A stretch of 64,000 nucleotides of DNA from Lysobacter arvi (GCA_031216755.1 JARUHG010000001.1:1612001-1676000); one strand, 5' to 3'; counted from the stretch's first letter, positions 32,283 through 42,146 are shown. The notes: generated from the letters alone by a model not told the origin. Program-made: numbers and translations.

Positions 32283-32762
32283 TCAGTGGTGGTGGCCGCC
32301 GTCGCCGTGCACGTGGCCGTGCTCGATTTCCTCCGGCGAGGCCTCGCGCACGTCGACGATCTCGATCGCGAAGTGCAGGTCCTTGCCGGCCATCGGGTGG
32401 TTCAGGTCGACGTCGACAACGCTCATGCCGACCTTCTGGATCGTCACGGCGCGCGGGCCGAAGTTGGTCGGCAGCACGGCCTGCATGCCCGGCTCCAGTC
32501 GGGCGCCCTTGAAGTGCTTCTTCGGCACGCGCTGGGTCAGGCCCTCGCGGCGCTCGCCGTAGGCGTCGGCGGCGTTCACGTCCACTTCGAACTTGTCGCC
32601 CGCCTCGCGGCCGTCCATCGCCGTCTCCAGGCCCGGGATGATGTTGCCGTGGCCGATCAGGATCGCCAGCGGCTCGCGGCCTTCAGAGGTTTCCAGCGGC
32701 TCCTGGCCGACTTCGGAGACGGTGTAATGGAAACGGACGACGCGGTCTTTCTCGATCTTCAT
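32283..32762 (-). CDS. slyD: FKBP-type peptidyl-prolyl isomerase SlyD
   Basis: SlyD is a cytosolic prolyl isomerase/chaperone that also binds nickel. The 159-residue protein starts MKIEKDRVVRFHYTVSE, carries the FKBP part (EPLAILIGHGNIIPGLETAMDGREAGDKFEV), the insert-in-flap chaperone domain (about 65-120), and a histidine-rich metal tail HGHVHGDGGHHH, shorter than in E. coli. Residues upstream of this Met have no homology. It is divergent from the first NlpC/P60 gene with 92 bp between starts. Confidence 0.93.
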   Translation of the reverse strand: MKIEKDRVVRFHYTVSEVGQEPLETSEGREPLAILIGHGNIIPGLETAMDGREAGDKFEVDVNAADAYGERREGLTQRVPKKHFKGARLEPGMQAVLPTNFGPRAVTIQKVGMSVVDVDLNHPMAGKDLHFAIEIVDVREASPEEIEHGHVHGDGGHHH

Positions 32763-32854
32763 TGGACTGGAACTCGGCTGGTGGCCGCGGCGGCGGCGGC
32801 CCGGGTGCGGCGGCAGGCTTGCCGTCGGCGACATGAACGGCCAAAGTACCGGCC

Positions 32855-33421
32855 GTGACGAAAGCTCGGCATTATCCCGGCAAGCTGATTCCCGCGCCAG
32901 CGCGCGGCCTTCGCCCCTTTCTCCCCATCGCCCCCGTGATCGTCCTGGCGGCCGCGCTGTCCGGCTGCGGCGGTGGCGACACCGTGCGGCGCGGCGCCCC
33001 GCCCCCGCAGCGCGTCTGGCCGGTGGTCGAGCCGGCCAACCCGGCGGCGGCCAACGCCGTGCTGATGCGGGCGATCAGCCTGGTCGGGACGCCATACCGC
33101 TACGGCGGGAATACGCCGGAGGGCGGGTTCGACTGCAGCGGGCTGGTCAATTACGTGTATCGGGACACGCTCTCCCTCAGCCTGCCCCGGACCTCGCGCG
33201 ACCTGGCGGCCTTCCAGGGGCCGCGGATCGTGCCCGACCGTCTCGCCGCGGGGGATCTGGTCTTCTTCGGCCAGGGCGGCAGCGTCACGCACGTTGGCAT
33301 CTATGTCGGCGAAGGGCGCTTCGTCCACGCGCCGAGCACCGGCGGGACCGTGCGCCTGGACCATCTGGACGGCAGCTACTGGCGCGACCACTACACCGGC
33401 GCGAAGCGGGTTCTTCGGTGA
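32855..33421 (+). CDS. NlpC/P60 peptidoglycan endopeptidase lipoprotein
   Basis: The 188-residue product (GTG start) has a lipobox ALSGC (Cys38) and an NlpC/P60 domain from residue 70. Catalytic Cys94 sits in GGFDCSGLVNYVY, His146 in VTHVGIYVG and His158 in RFVHAP. Such enzymes cut stem peptides in peptidoglycan. The GTG start lacks a strong ribosome site. It is followed 135 bp later by a second NlpC/P60 gene, and the two share PYR.GG...FDCSGLV.YV.R and VGIYVGEGRFVHAPS blocks, indicating duplication. Confidence 0.88.
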   Translation: MTKARHYPGKLIPAPARGLRPFLPIAPVIVLAAALSGCGGGDTVRRGAPPPQRVWPVVEPANPAAANAVLMRAISLVGTPYRYGGNTPEGGFDCSGLVNYVYRDTLSLSLPRTSRDLAAFQGPRIVPDRLAAGDLVFFGQGGSVTHVGIYVGEGRFVHAPSTGGTVRLDHLDGSYWRDHYTGAKRVLR

Positions 33422-33556
33422 AGCCGGGGTGAAAGCGTTGGCACGATTTGTGACAAAGTCCGAATTCACCTAACGAAATTTTTACGAAAACCGAACGACA
33501 TTCGTCTTTCACGCAGGCATCATCCCCGGCGACTGTTTTGCCGTGAACTCCGCGTG

Positions 33557-34237
33557 ATGCCCGTTACCCCTGCAGGCCCCTGCGCCGCCCCGACCTTCCG
33601 ACACCGGAGCCTGACCCGGTTCGCGATCGCCGCCGCGCTGGCCCTGTCGGCGGTTCCGGCGTTCGCGCAGCAGATGCCGTCCTCGTCGCTGGCGGGCGAT
33701 TCGGCCGACGCCCCGGCGCCGGTCGCGCGTACCACGCTGCCGGAGGCCATGAGCCTTTCCGACCGCACCCTCCTGCTCGCCACCGACATGAACCGCGCCC
33801 TGGTTCCCGCCGCGTCCGCCGGTGAAACGGTGGCGCAGCTCCCGGCGCAGGAACAGGGAAAGATCAAGACCGTCCTGCAGCGCGCGATGGCGCTGCTGGG
33901 CACGCCCTACCGCTGGGGCGGCAGCGACCCGAGCAAGGGATTCGACTGCTCGGGCCTGGTCGGCTACGTCTTCCGCAATGCCCTGGGCATCGAACTGCCG
34001 CGCGTCTCGCGCGAGATGGCCAAGACCGGCGAACTCATCAACGATCGCGCCAAGCTCAACGCGGGCGACCTGGTGTTCTTCGGGCGCCGCGGCCGTGTCG
34101 ACCATGTCGGCATCTACGTCGGCGAAGGCCGCTTCGTCCACGCGCCCAGTCGCGGCAAGGACGTGCAGGTGTCGGAACTCGACGGCGGCTACTGGGGCCA
34201 GAAGTTCATCGAAGCGCGCCGCGTCGACGGAATCTGA
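33557..34237 (+). CDS. NlpC/P60 peptidoglycan endopeptidase, secreted
   Basis: A 226-residue protein with a Sec signal ending VPAFA|QQM, a linker to about residue 100, and an NlpC/P60 domain with catalytic Cys131 (FDCSGLVGYVF), His183 (VDHVGIYVG) and His195 (RFVHAP). A GTG codon directly precedes the chosen ATG. The 132 bp before it is unusually AT-rich for this genome, which suggests a promoter. It resembles the upstream lipoprotein paralog but lacks a lipobox, so the two enzymes probably act at different places in the envelope. Confidence 0.9.
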   Translation: MPVTPAGPCAAPTFRHRSLTRFAIAAALALSAVPAFAQQMPSSSLAGDSADAPAPVARTTLPEAMSLSDRTLLLATDMNRALVPAASAGETVAQLPAQEQGKIKTVLQRAMALLGTPYRWGGSDPSKGFDCSGLVGYVFRNALGIELPRVSREMAKTGELINDRAKLNAGDLVFFGRRGRVDHVGIYVGEGRFVHAPSRGKDVQVSELDGGYWGQKFIEARRVDGI

Positions 34238-34259
34238 GGCGTCCATCGCCCTGACCGAG

Positions 34260-34283
34260 AGGCCGCCGCAGGGCGGCCTTTTT
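34260..34283 (+). terminator. Rho-independent terminator after the second NlpC/P60 gene
   Basis: AGGCCGCC-GCAG-GGCGGCCT followed by TTTTG, starting 23 bp after the stop. One of the clearest intrinsic terminators in the window. Confidence 0.9.
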
Positions 34284-34419
34284 GTTTGGGGCCGTGCGAA
34301 GCCGGAGTCTCCTCGCGGCACCGCCCATCGCGAAGCACGGCGCCTTCGGACCAACTCGCCGCCCCATCACGCCCCGGCGCTCCCGAGGCCCGGCGGCGCC
34401 GTGTCGCGAGCGGCCTGCC

Positions 34420-34917
34420 CTACCCTTCGTTCACCGCCGCCAGGCGCTGGACGGTCTGTTCGATGCCCTTGCTGAGCTCCATCACCTTCAGCGCGTACTC
34501 GGCGAGGCGTTTGTCGTCCTCGTTCACCGGCGTCCACGCGGGCACGGTCGTGGGCTTGCCTTCCACCGCGTCCAACGCGACGAACACGATGATGCAGTGC
34601 GTGCACAGCCGCTCCTGCTCGGGACCTTCCATCGGATCGCGGGCCTTCACGTCGACGGCGAAATGCATGCTCGTGGTGCCGGTGTGGACCAGCTTCGTAT
34701 GCACCGTCACCAGGTCGGAGATGCGGATCGGCGCCACGAAGCGGATCCCGCCGACGGCGACGGTCACGCTGTAGGTGCCGCTCCAGCCGACGGCCGCCGC
34801 ATAACCGGCCTGGTCGATCCACTTCATCACCATGCCGCCGTGGACCTTGCCGCCGTAGTTCACGTCGGTCGGTTCGGCGAGGAACCGCAGGTTGAGTTCG
34901 CGTTGACGTCCGCTCAT
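34420..34917 (-). CDS. Acyl-CoA thioesterase (hotdog fold, YciA/BFIT type)
   Basis: The 165-residue protein fits single-hotdog acyl-CoA hydrolases: NLRFLAEPTDVNYGGKVHGGMVMKWIDQAGYAAA (catalytic Asp region near residue 35), then VTVAVGGIRFVAPIRISDLVTVHTKLVHTGTTSMHF, and the FVALDAVEGKPTTVPAWTP segment. It hydrolyses acyl-CoAs, probably medium or long chain. The ATG overlaps the stop of the upstream flavin reductase by 4 bp, so the pair forms an operon. The long open frame extending upstream is the shadow of that gene. Confidence 0.88.
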   Translation of the reverse strand: MSGRQRELNLRFLAEPTDVNYGGKVHGGMVMKWIDQAGYAAAVGWSGTYSVTVAVGGIRFVAPIRISDLVTVHTKLVHTGTTSMHFAVDVKARDPMEGPEQERLCTHCIIVFVALDAVEGKPTTVPAWTPVNEDDKRLAEYALKVMELSKGIEQTVQRLAAVNEG

Positions 34918-35525
34918 GCCGTCGCTCCTTTCCGATCGTCGGTTCGATTCACCCCGCCCAGATGGCGCACGACCGCCGCGCCGACGCCGTGCACGCCGGC
35001 GCGGAGGCGGTCGTCGTTGAGGACGCCGTAGTCGGTCAGTTTGTCGGCCGCCTGTCCGACCGCAACCTGCTGCGGCACCACGAGCAGGCCGAGTTTCGCC
35101 AGCGCATCGCGCAGCACCAGCAGCGAACGCAACCCGCCGAGCGGGCCCGGCGACGCCGAGACGATGCCCGCCACCTTGTCCTGGAACAACGTCACGCCCG
35201 ACCGGCCGGATTCGATCGGCCGCGAGATCCAGTCCAGCGTGTTCTTCACCAGCGCCGGCATCGATCCGTTGTACTCGGGCGTGCTGACGAGCAGGCCGTC
35301 GTGCCCGGCCATCAGCGCCTGCAGCCTGCGCGCGTGTTCGGGCATGCCTTCGGCTTCGATGTCGCCGTCGTAGATCGGCAGCGGATAGTCGCGCAGTTCG
35401 ATCAGCGTGACCTGTGCGCCGGCTTCGCGGGCGCCCTCGGCGAGCACGTGGACCAGGCGGCGGTTGTACGAGCCCTGGCGCAGGCTGCCGGCGAAGGCGA
35501 GCAGGCGGGGCGGCGAATCGGGCAT
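34914..35525 (-). CDS. NADPH-dependent FMN reductase family protein
   Basis: The 203-residue flavodoxin-fold protein shows the FMN phosphate loop AFAGSLRQGSYNRRLV and the flavin-binding STPEYNGSMPALVKNTLDWISRP, then VSASPGPLGGLRSLLVLRDALAKLGL. Members reduce quinones, azo dyes or chromate; the natural substrate is unknown. It is co-transcribed with the thioesterase and divergent from a membrane protein gene (119 bp). Confidence 0.88.
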   Translation of the reverse strand: MPDSPPRLLAFAGSLRQGSYNRRLVHVLAEGAREAGAQVTLIELRDYPLPIYDGDIEAEGMPEHARRLQALMAGHDGLLVSTPEYNGSMPALVKNTLDWISRPIESGRSGVTLFQDKVAGIVSASPGPLGGLRSLLVLRDALAKLGLLVVPQQVAVGQAADKLTDYGVLNDDRLRAGVHGVGAAVVRHLGGVNRTDDRKGATA

Positions 35526-35644
35526 TGCGGGCTCCGTGTCGGCGGCATTCGTCGCGGGCCACGATTATGCGCGGTGGACGCGCGCTTGCGGCGGCACGGC
35601 GCGCGCGCGATGCTCGCGGCACTTCGACGGACACGGAGGCGCGG

Positions 35645-36070
35645 ATGGGACGCACGATCCTGGGCATGCTGGTCGGCGTGGTCGTCGCGATCGCGGTGAT
35701 CGCGGCAGTGGAAGCGCTCGGCCATCGCTTCTGGCCGCCGCCGTCCGGACTGGACCCGACCGATCCGGCCAACGAAGCCGCCTTCGCCGCCTTCATCGCC
35801 GACATGCCGTTTGCCGCGAAGCTGCTGGTGCTCGTCGCGTGGGTGCTCGGCACCTTCGTAGGCGCGCTGGCGGCGGCGAAACTCGCGCGCCACCAGACCG
35901 CCGCGGCGCTGCTCGTCGCGCTGGTCGTGCTGTCGGGCGTGGTGGGCATGATCCTGAAAGTGCCGCATCCGACCTGGCTGTCGGCCGCCGGCTTGCTGCT
36001 GCCGATTCCGGTGGCGCTGCTGGCGGTGCGGCTGGTGTACCGGCGCACGACCTTGCCGCGCGTGTCCTGA
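35645..36070 (+). CDS. Small four-helix membrane protein
   Basis: A 141-residue protein with four predicted membrane segments (about 4-22, 61-83, 91-107 and 113-131) and a periplasmic loop containing RFWPPPSGLDPTDPANEAAF. GGAGG stands just upstream of the chosen ATG (MGRTILGMLVGVVV). It is plausibly an uncharacterised conserved membrane protein; I do not recognise the family with confidence. It precedes the beta-lactamase gene by 78 bp on the same strand. Confidence 0.75.
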   Translation: MGRTILGMLVGVVVAIAVIAAVEALGHRFWPPPSGLDPTDPANEAAFAAFIADMPFAAKLLVLVAWVLGTFVGALAAAKLARHQTAAALLVALVVLSGVVGMILKVPHPTWLSAAGLLLPIPVALLAVRLVYRRTTLPRVS

Positions 36071-37023
<953 letters not shown>

Positions 37024-37024
<1 letters not shown>

Positions 37025-37512
37025 TGCCGTACACGCCCATCGTGGCCACGCTCGGCTACGTGCTCTCGCCCGACGCCCGGCAGGTGCTGATGGTCCATCG
37101 CAACGCACGGCCCGACGACCACCAGTTGGGCAAGTACAACGGGCTGGGCGGAAAGATCGAGCGCGACGAGGACGTCGTGGCCGGGATGCGTCGCGAGATC
37201 CTCGAGGAGGCCGGCATCGAGTGCGAGGCGATGCAGTTGCGCGGCACGGTCAGCTGGCCGGGGTTCGGCAAGCACGGCGAGGACTGGCTCGGCTTCGTGT
37301 TCGTGATCACGCGCTTTCGTGGCACGCCGCACGCGAGCAATCCCGAAGGCACGCTCGAGTGGGTGCCGATCGAACGGCTCGACGCCCTGCCGATGTGGGA
37401 AGGCGACCGCAACTTCCTCCCGCTGGTGTTCGACGACGATCCGCGCGCATTCCACGGCGTGATGCCGTATCGCGACGGACGGATGCTGTCGTGGTCGTAC
37501 TCGCGCGTGTGA
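37024..37512 (+). CDS. NUDIX hydrolase (8-oxo-dGTP diphosphatase-like)
   Basis: The 162-residue protein contains a complete Nudix box GX5EX7REUXEEXGU: GKIERDE...REILEEAGI (about 42-64). MutT/YtkD-like relatives clean oxidised nucleotides, though other NDP-X substrates are possible. Its ATG lies inside the beta-lactamase stop (TGATG), a sign of coupled translation. The TonB-like lipoprotein gene converges from the other side with 3 bp between stops. Confidence 0.9.
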
Positions 37513-37515
37513 GGC

Positions 37516-38061
37516 TCAACGCGCGAGCCGGACGCTGCCGCGCCCGTCCTTCTGCTCGAACACGAACCGGTAGGTGAGCGTCACCGCTTCCGGGACTTCC
37601 GTGTAACCGCCGCAGCTGCCCACCGTGTGCTCCCGGGTCCGCGCATCCGGGAACACGCAGCGCAGTGCGGGGTCGTAACGCCACTGCGTGACGGCCTCGC
37701 GCACGGTGGCGAAGAACACCGGATCGGCCGGTTCCGGACAGTTCGGCGGCGCGATCGCCGGTGCCGATGACAGCACGCTGCCGTCGCGGTCCACGCCGAC
37801 GCGCACGCACACCGCCTGCGGCGGCAGCCGCTTCGAAAGCCACGGGGCGGGATACGCCGGCATCGGGTTCGCGTCGTCTTCCAGCGGCATCAGGAAGGAT
37901 TCGTTCTCCGCCAGTTCCACCCGCGAGGGCTGCGGGATCAGCGCGCTGATCTCGTTCATGCCGACCTGGCCGGCATGCGCGCTTTCGACGGTATCGACCG
38001 GCGGCTGCATCGCGCATCCGGCGAGCAGCGCCATGCACAACATCCAGGCGCGGTGAGGCAT
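37516..38061 (-). CDS. Lipoprotein with TonB-C-like domain
   Basis: The 181-residue product has a lipobox LLAGC near residue 16 and GGAGGA six bases before the ATG. The C-terminal half, PQAVCVRVGVDRDGSVLSSAPA...ATVREAVTQWRYDPALR, resembles the TonB C-terminal fold that appears in orphan periplasmic proteins. There is no transmembrane helix or proline bridge, so it is not a classical energy transducer. Role unknown. It is downstream of an acetyltransferase gene on the same strand. Confidence 0.75.
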   Translation of the reverse strand: MPHRAWMLCMALLAGCAMQPPVDTVESAHAGQVGMNEISALIPQPSRVELAENESFLMPLEDDANPMPAYPAPWLSKRLPPQAVCVRVGVDRDGSVLSSAPAIAPPNCPEPADPVFFATVREAVTQWRYDPALRCVFPDARTREHTVGSCGGYTEVPEAVTLTYRFVFEQKDGRGSVRLAR

Positions 38062-38089
38062 GCACTTCCTCCGTGAAGTCACGGCCGGG

Positions 38090-38506
38090 CTAGCCGACCT
38101 GGTATTCCATGTTGACCGAGAACGGGGCGGTTTCGGCGAAACCGAATCGGGCGTAGAGGTATTTCGCGTCGCCGTCGGCCGCCAGCGACACCACCGCCGA
38201 CGGCGGCGCGTTCGCGCGCAGCCACGCGTCCAACGCCGTCATGATGCGCTTGCCGAGCCCATGCCCCTGCAGCGCCGGCACCACGGCGATGTCGACCACG
38301 ATGAAGAAACAGCCGCCGTCGCCGATCACGCGTCCCATGCCGACCACCGCGCCCTCGTGCAGCAGGCTCACGCCGTAAAGCGTGTTCGGCAGGCCGCGGC
38401 GTGCGGCCTCGATCGTGCGCGGCGCCATGCCCGCTTCCGCGCGCAGCCGGCAGTAATCCCCCGGGCCGGGGAACCGTTCGACCAGTTCCACCTGCGCCGC
38501 GGCCAT
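38090..38506 (-). CDS. GNAT family N-acetyltransferase
   Basis: The 138-residue protein has the GNAT acetyl-CoA motif VPALQGHGLGKRIMTALDAWL and ends with KYLYARFGFAETAPFSVNMEYQVG, typical of the YitI/Yjdj-like single-domain family. Substrate unknown. Its ATG shares an A with the stop of the upstream symporter (TGATG type), so it is co-translated with that gene. The following gene is the TonB-like lipoprotein. Confidence 0.88.
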   Translation of the reverse strand: MAAAQVELVERFPGPGDYCRLRAEAGMAPRTIEAARRGLPNTLYGVSLLHEGAVVGMGRVIGDGGCFFIVVDIAVVPALQGHGLGKRIMTALDAWLRANAPPSAVVSLAADGDAKYLYARFGFAETAPFSVNMEYQVG

Positions 38507-39801
38507 CAGCCGGCTTCCGTCGAGCGCACTTCGGCCTTCTCGCCCGCCGCGACGCCGAGGTTGCTGGACGCCGCCTCGTACACGTCGCGATCGAGCAGGC
38601 CCGATTCCTTCGCGACGATCACCGGCACCACCATCTGGCCGGTGACGTTGGTCATCGTGCGCATCATGTCGAGCACGCGGTCGATGGCGACCAGGTAGCC
38701 GATGCCTTCCAGCGGCAACCCCGCGGCGGAGAGCACCAGCGTCACCATCACGATCGCCGTGCCGGGCACGCCCGCGGTGCCGAAGCTTCCGAGCACCGAG
38801 GCGATGAGGATCGTCGCGTACTGCGCCGGCTCCAGGTGCAGGCCGAAGTACTGCGCGACGAACATCGACGTCAGCGCCGGATAGATCGCGCCGCAGCCGT
38901 CCATCTTGATGCTCGCGCCCAGCGGGACGGCGAACGCCGCGTAGTCCTTGTCCACGCCCAGGTTGTGCGTGACCGAACGGATCGCCGCCGGCATCGCCGC
39001 GAAACTCGACGATGCGACGAACGCCACCTGCATGCCCGGCGCGGCGCCGCGGAAGAACTTCAGCGGGTTGAGCCCATGCAGCGCGATCAGGCTGCCGTAC
39101 ACGAAGACGATGTGGATCGCGCACGCCAGGTACAGCGCGAACACGAACGTGCCCAGCGGCAGCAGCTTCTCGAAACCGTAGGCGCCGACCAGCGAAGCGA
39201 TCAGGCCGAACGTGCCGAGCGGCGTCATTTCCAGCACGAAGCGCGTGACCTGCACCATCGTGTCGCTGGCTTCGCCGACCAGCTTGCGCAGGCCGGCGAC
39301 GCGTTCGCCCAGTTTCACCAGCGCGAAGCCCACCAGCCCGGCGAACACGATCACCTGCAGGATCTTGCCTTCGCTGAGCGCCTTGAAGGGATTGGTCGGG
39401 ATGACGTCCAGCAGCACGTTCTTCGGCGACGGCACCACGCGCACGGCGTAGTCCGGCGCGACCGTCAGCCCCGTGAGGCCGTGGCCCGGCTGCAGCAGCC
39501 AGCCGATGAGCAGCCCCACGCCCACCGCGAGCGCGGCGGTGATCGCGAACCACACGAACGTGCGACCGCCGAGCGCCGCCACGGACTTCTGACCGTGCAG
39601 GCTGCCGATGGCGTTCATGACCGCGAAGAACACCAGCGGCACCGCGATCATCTTGATCAGCGTGACGTAGACCGTGCCCAGCGGCCCGAACCACGTCTCG
39701 GCGGAGTGGCCGAACGCCCAACCCGCCAGCGCGCCCAACACGAAGCCCGCCAGCACGCGCTGCCAGAACGGGATCCGCAACCAGGCAGACACCAGCTTCA
39801 T
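38506..39801 (-). CDS. Dicarboxylate/amino acid:cation symporter (DAACS)
   Basis: The 431-residue protein belongs to the GltP/DctA family with about eight helices and two re-entrant loops. Hallmarks are VAFVASSSFAAMPAAIRSV (serine-rich HP1 tip), PLGASIKMDGCGAIYPALTSMFVAQ, and LIASVLGSFGTAGVPGTAIVM (HP2). The KMDGCGA segment, with Cys where others have NMDG-type residues, and a TAGVPG loop fit glutamate/aspartate or C4-dicarboxylate uptake; sequence does not settle the substrate. AGAGGT precedes the ATG. The GNAT gene follows directly. Confidence 0.9.
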   Translation of the reverse strand: MKLVSAWLRIPFWQRVLAGFVLGALAGWAFGHSAETWFGPLGTVYVTLIKMIAVPLVFFAVMNAIGSLHGQKSVAALGGRTFVWFAITAALAVGVGLLIGWLLQPGHGLTGLTVAPDYAVRVVPSPKNVLLDVIPTNPFKALSEGKILQVIVFAGLVGFALVKLGERVAGLRKLVGEASDTMVQVTRFVLEMTPLGTFGLIASLVGAYGFEKLLPLGTFVFALYLACAIHIVFVYGSLIALHGLNPLKFFRGAAPGMQVAFVASSSFAAMPAAIRSVTHNLGVDKDYAAFAVPLGASIKMDGCGAIYPALTSMFVAQYFGLHLEPAQYATILIASVLGSFGTAGVPGTAIVMVTLVLSAAGLPLEGIGYLVAIDRVLDMMRTMTNVTGQMVVPVIVAKESGLLDRDVYEAASSNLGVAAGEKAEVRSTEAG

Positions 39802-39943
39802 CCGCACCTCTTTACCGAAATTGTCGGCTTGGCACGATAGCCCACACGGGAGGGGGTGACGACCCCGCGAATGCAACGCCGGTGTCCCGTAGCTGCAATA
39901 ACGCAGCCCATAATCGCGCTTTGCCTCGCCACAAGCCTCCCGC

Positions 39944-41644
39944 ATGACCCGACTTCCCGCCGCAGCACTCGCCCTCGCCACGACCCTGCTCGTCTCCGCC
40001 TGCGCCACGGGCGCCGGTGCCACCGACCCGGCGACGTCGAGCGCCTTCGACGTCGAGGTTCCCTCGATCCGCCATCCGGCCGGCGAAACCCCGCAGTGGT
40101 GGTTCCGCGACGGCGCCGCGCAGGCGGCCGGACGCGGCGCGATGTCGGGGCGCGCGAAGAACGTGATCCTTTTCGTCGGCGACGGCATGAGCCTGACGAC
40201 CGTCGCCGCCGCGCGCATCCTCGACGGCCAGCGCAAGGGCGGACCGGGCGAGGACAACCGCCTGAGCTGGGAGCGCTTCCCCGCCACTGCGCTCAGCAAG
40301 ACCTACAACACCGATTCGCAGACGCCCGATTCGGCCGGCACGATGAGCGCGATGGCCACCGGCGTGAAGACGCGCGCGGGCGTGCTCAGCGTCGGCCAGC
40401 AGCCGATGCGCCGCGACTGCGCCGGCGCGCAGGCCGTGCCGATGCTCACGTTGTGGGAACTGGCCGCCAGTCGCGGCTTCGCCACCGGCGTGGTCACCAC
40501 CACGCGCGTGACGCACGCGACGCCGGGCGCGACGTTTGCCCACGTGCCCGAGCGCAACTGGGAAAACGACACCGAGCTGACCGACGAAGCCCGCCAGGCG
40601 GGCTGCATCGATATCGCGCGCCAGTTGGTGGAAACGCCGTTCGGCCACGGTCCCGACGTGCTGATGGGCGGCGGACGCAAGAACTTCATGCCGGTGTCCG
40701 AGCGCGATCCGGAGTACGACGACAAGGTGGGCGAACGCCTCGACGGTCGCGACCTCATCGCGCAGTGGAAGCAGCGCCATCCCGATGGCACCTACGTGTG
40801 GAACGCGCAGCAACTCGGCGATGCGCCCTCCACCGGCCCGCTGCTGGCGCTGTTCGAACCCGACCACATGCAGTTCTCTGCGGATCGCCCGCAGGACGGC
40901 GCGGGCGAGCCGACGCTCGCCGAGATGACGCGCACGGCCATCGCGCGGCTGAAGCAGAACGAAAAGGGCTTCGTGCTGCTGGTCGAAGGCGGCCGCATCG
41001 ACCACGCGCACCACTACGGCAACGCGTATCGCGCGCTCACCGACACCATCGCGCTGAGCGAGGCGGTCCAGGCCGCGGTCGATGCGACCTCCGCGCAGGA
41101 CACGCTGATCCTGGTGACCGCGGACCACTCGCACACGTTGAGCTTCGTCGGCTATCCCAGGCGCGGCAATCCGATCCTCGACAAGGTGCGTGGCAGCAGC
41201 GGCGAGGACGAGGGCCTCGGCGACTACGCGCTCGACCAGCTCGGCCTGCCGTACACCACGCTCAATTACAGCAACGGGCCGGGGTACGTCGGCGCCGGCG
41301 CGCAGCAGCCCGAAGGCCCGAAGCGCTTCCTGCACACGCCCAGCGGCGTGCAGATCCCGAAGAAGGGTCGCCCGGACCTTCGCAACGTCGACACCACGCA
41401 TCCGGATTACCTGCAGGAAGCGCTGGTGCCGACCGCGAGCGAATCGCACGGCGGCGACGATGTGGGCATCTGGGCGCGCGGCCCGGGCAGTGATGCCGTA
41501 CGCGGCAGCGTCGAACAGAACACGATCTTCCATTTCCTGCTGCAGTCGATGCCCGCGTTGCGTGCGGAACTGTGCAAGGCCGGCGATTGCGACCCCAACG
41601 GCGTGCCGGTGACGCTGCCGGATCCGGGGGAGTTCAGCCGGTAA
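39944..41644 (+). CDS. Alkaline phosphatase lipoprotein
   Basis: Alkaline phosphatase releases phosphate from esters in the periplasm. The 566-residue protein has a lipobox LLVSAC (Cys20), the metal Asp in ILFVGDGM (D80), the nucleophile Ser130 in PDSAGTMSAMATGVKT, and VEGGRIDHAHHYGNAYRA plus LVTADHSHTLSF as metal ligands. The C-terminal VPTASESHGGDDVGIWARGPG matches the family. It is larger than E. coli PhoA and lipidated, a common form in Xanthomonadaceae. It is probably phosphate-regulated, but I see no clear Pho box. Confidence 0.92.
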   Translation: MTRLPAAALALATTLLVSACATGAGATDPATSSAFDVEVPSIRHPAGETPQWWFRDGAAQAAGRGAMSGRAKNVILFVGDGMSLTTVAAARILDGQRKGGPGEDNRLSWERFPATALSKTYNTDSQTPDSAGTMSAMATGVKTRAGVLSVGQQPMRRDCAGAQAVPMLTLWELAASRGFATGVVTTTRVTHATPGATFAHVPERNWENDTELTDEARQAGCIDIARQLVETPFGHGPDVLMGGGRKNFMPVSERDPEYDDKVGERLDGRDLIAQWKQRHPDGTYVWNAQQLGDAPSTGPLLALFEPDHMQFSADRPQDGAGEPTLAEMTRTAIARLKQNEKGFVLLVEGGRIDHAHHYGNAYRALTDTIALSEAVQAAVDATSAQDTLILVTADHSHTLSFVGYPRRGNPILDKVRGSSGEDEGLGDYALDQLGLPYTTLNYSNGPGYVGAGAQQPEGPKRFLHTPSGVQIPKKGRPDLRNVDTTHPDYLQEALVPTASESHGGDDVGIWARGPGSDAVRGSVEQNTIFHFLLQSMPALRAELCKAGDCDPNGVPVTLPDPGEFSR

Positions 41645-41685
41645 GGGGTTCCGGACCGGTTCGCGCAATTCCGTCGGTTCAGCTC

Positions 41686-41985
41686 CTCTCCCGCCTGCGG
41701 GAGAGGTTTCGGGTGCGGACCGGCGATGCGATGGAGCTCCTGCATCCGTGGGCTTCGATTGCAGAAGCAAGATCAACAGCTTCCGCTCGTGAACGAGCGG
41801 GTCACTTTTGTCTTGGCAAAAGTAACCAAAACCGATCACTCCTGACGCGAGCCGCCGCTGCGCGGCGGTTCCCTGCGCTCCTCGCGGGAAAGGGAACGCC
41901 GCGCGAACGGACCTCGCCACATCCATGTGGCGAGCCTGCGCTCTGCCCAGGCGCCTGCGGCGGTCCAAATCGTTCCAGACGATTT
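41686..41985. repeat. Hairpin-chain non-coding repeat
   Basis: The 502-bp gap 41645-42146 contains no credible gene but at least six perfect inverted repeats in a row: CTCTCCCGC/GCGGGAGAG (41686-41705), CCGCTCGT/ACGAGCGG (41783-41800), ACTTTTG/CAAAAGT (41804-41823), CCGCCGC/GCGGCGG (41852-41868), CTCGCCACAT/ATGTGGCGAG (41913-41934) and AAATCGT/ACGATTT (41967-41985). The CTTTTGTCTTGGCAAAAG core resembles a dispersed repeat I associate with Xanthomonadaceae and pseudomonads. The remainder to 42146 shows nothing definite. Confidence 0.7.
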
Positions 41986-42146
41986 GTCGCTCCGCTTCGC
42001 TGCGCTCAGACAGCGCGCGGCTCTTCGTCCCTTTCCCGCTCCGGTGCTCGGCTCGCTTCAAGTCGCTGGAAGATCAAAAGCGAGGAAGGAGTGAAAGGCG
42101 AAGCCGAAAGCGAAAGCAGCCGCACGCACCTGACGGATCGCGGTCC

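Noticed and set aside
33437..33456. sigma-54-like TTGGCACG...GTGA before the second NlpC/P60 gene
   Set aside because: The -24 element fits well, but the -12 element reads GA instead of GC at the required spacing, so I do not call a sigma-54 promoter.
34936..34965. tRNA-like GGTTCGATTC in the thioesterase/FMN reductase region
   Set aside because: Lies inside the flavin reductase coding sequence and no acceptor, D or anticodon arms can be formed around it.
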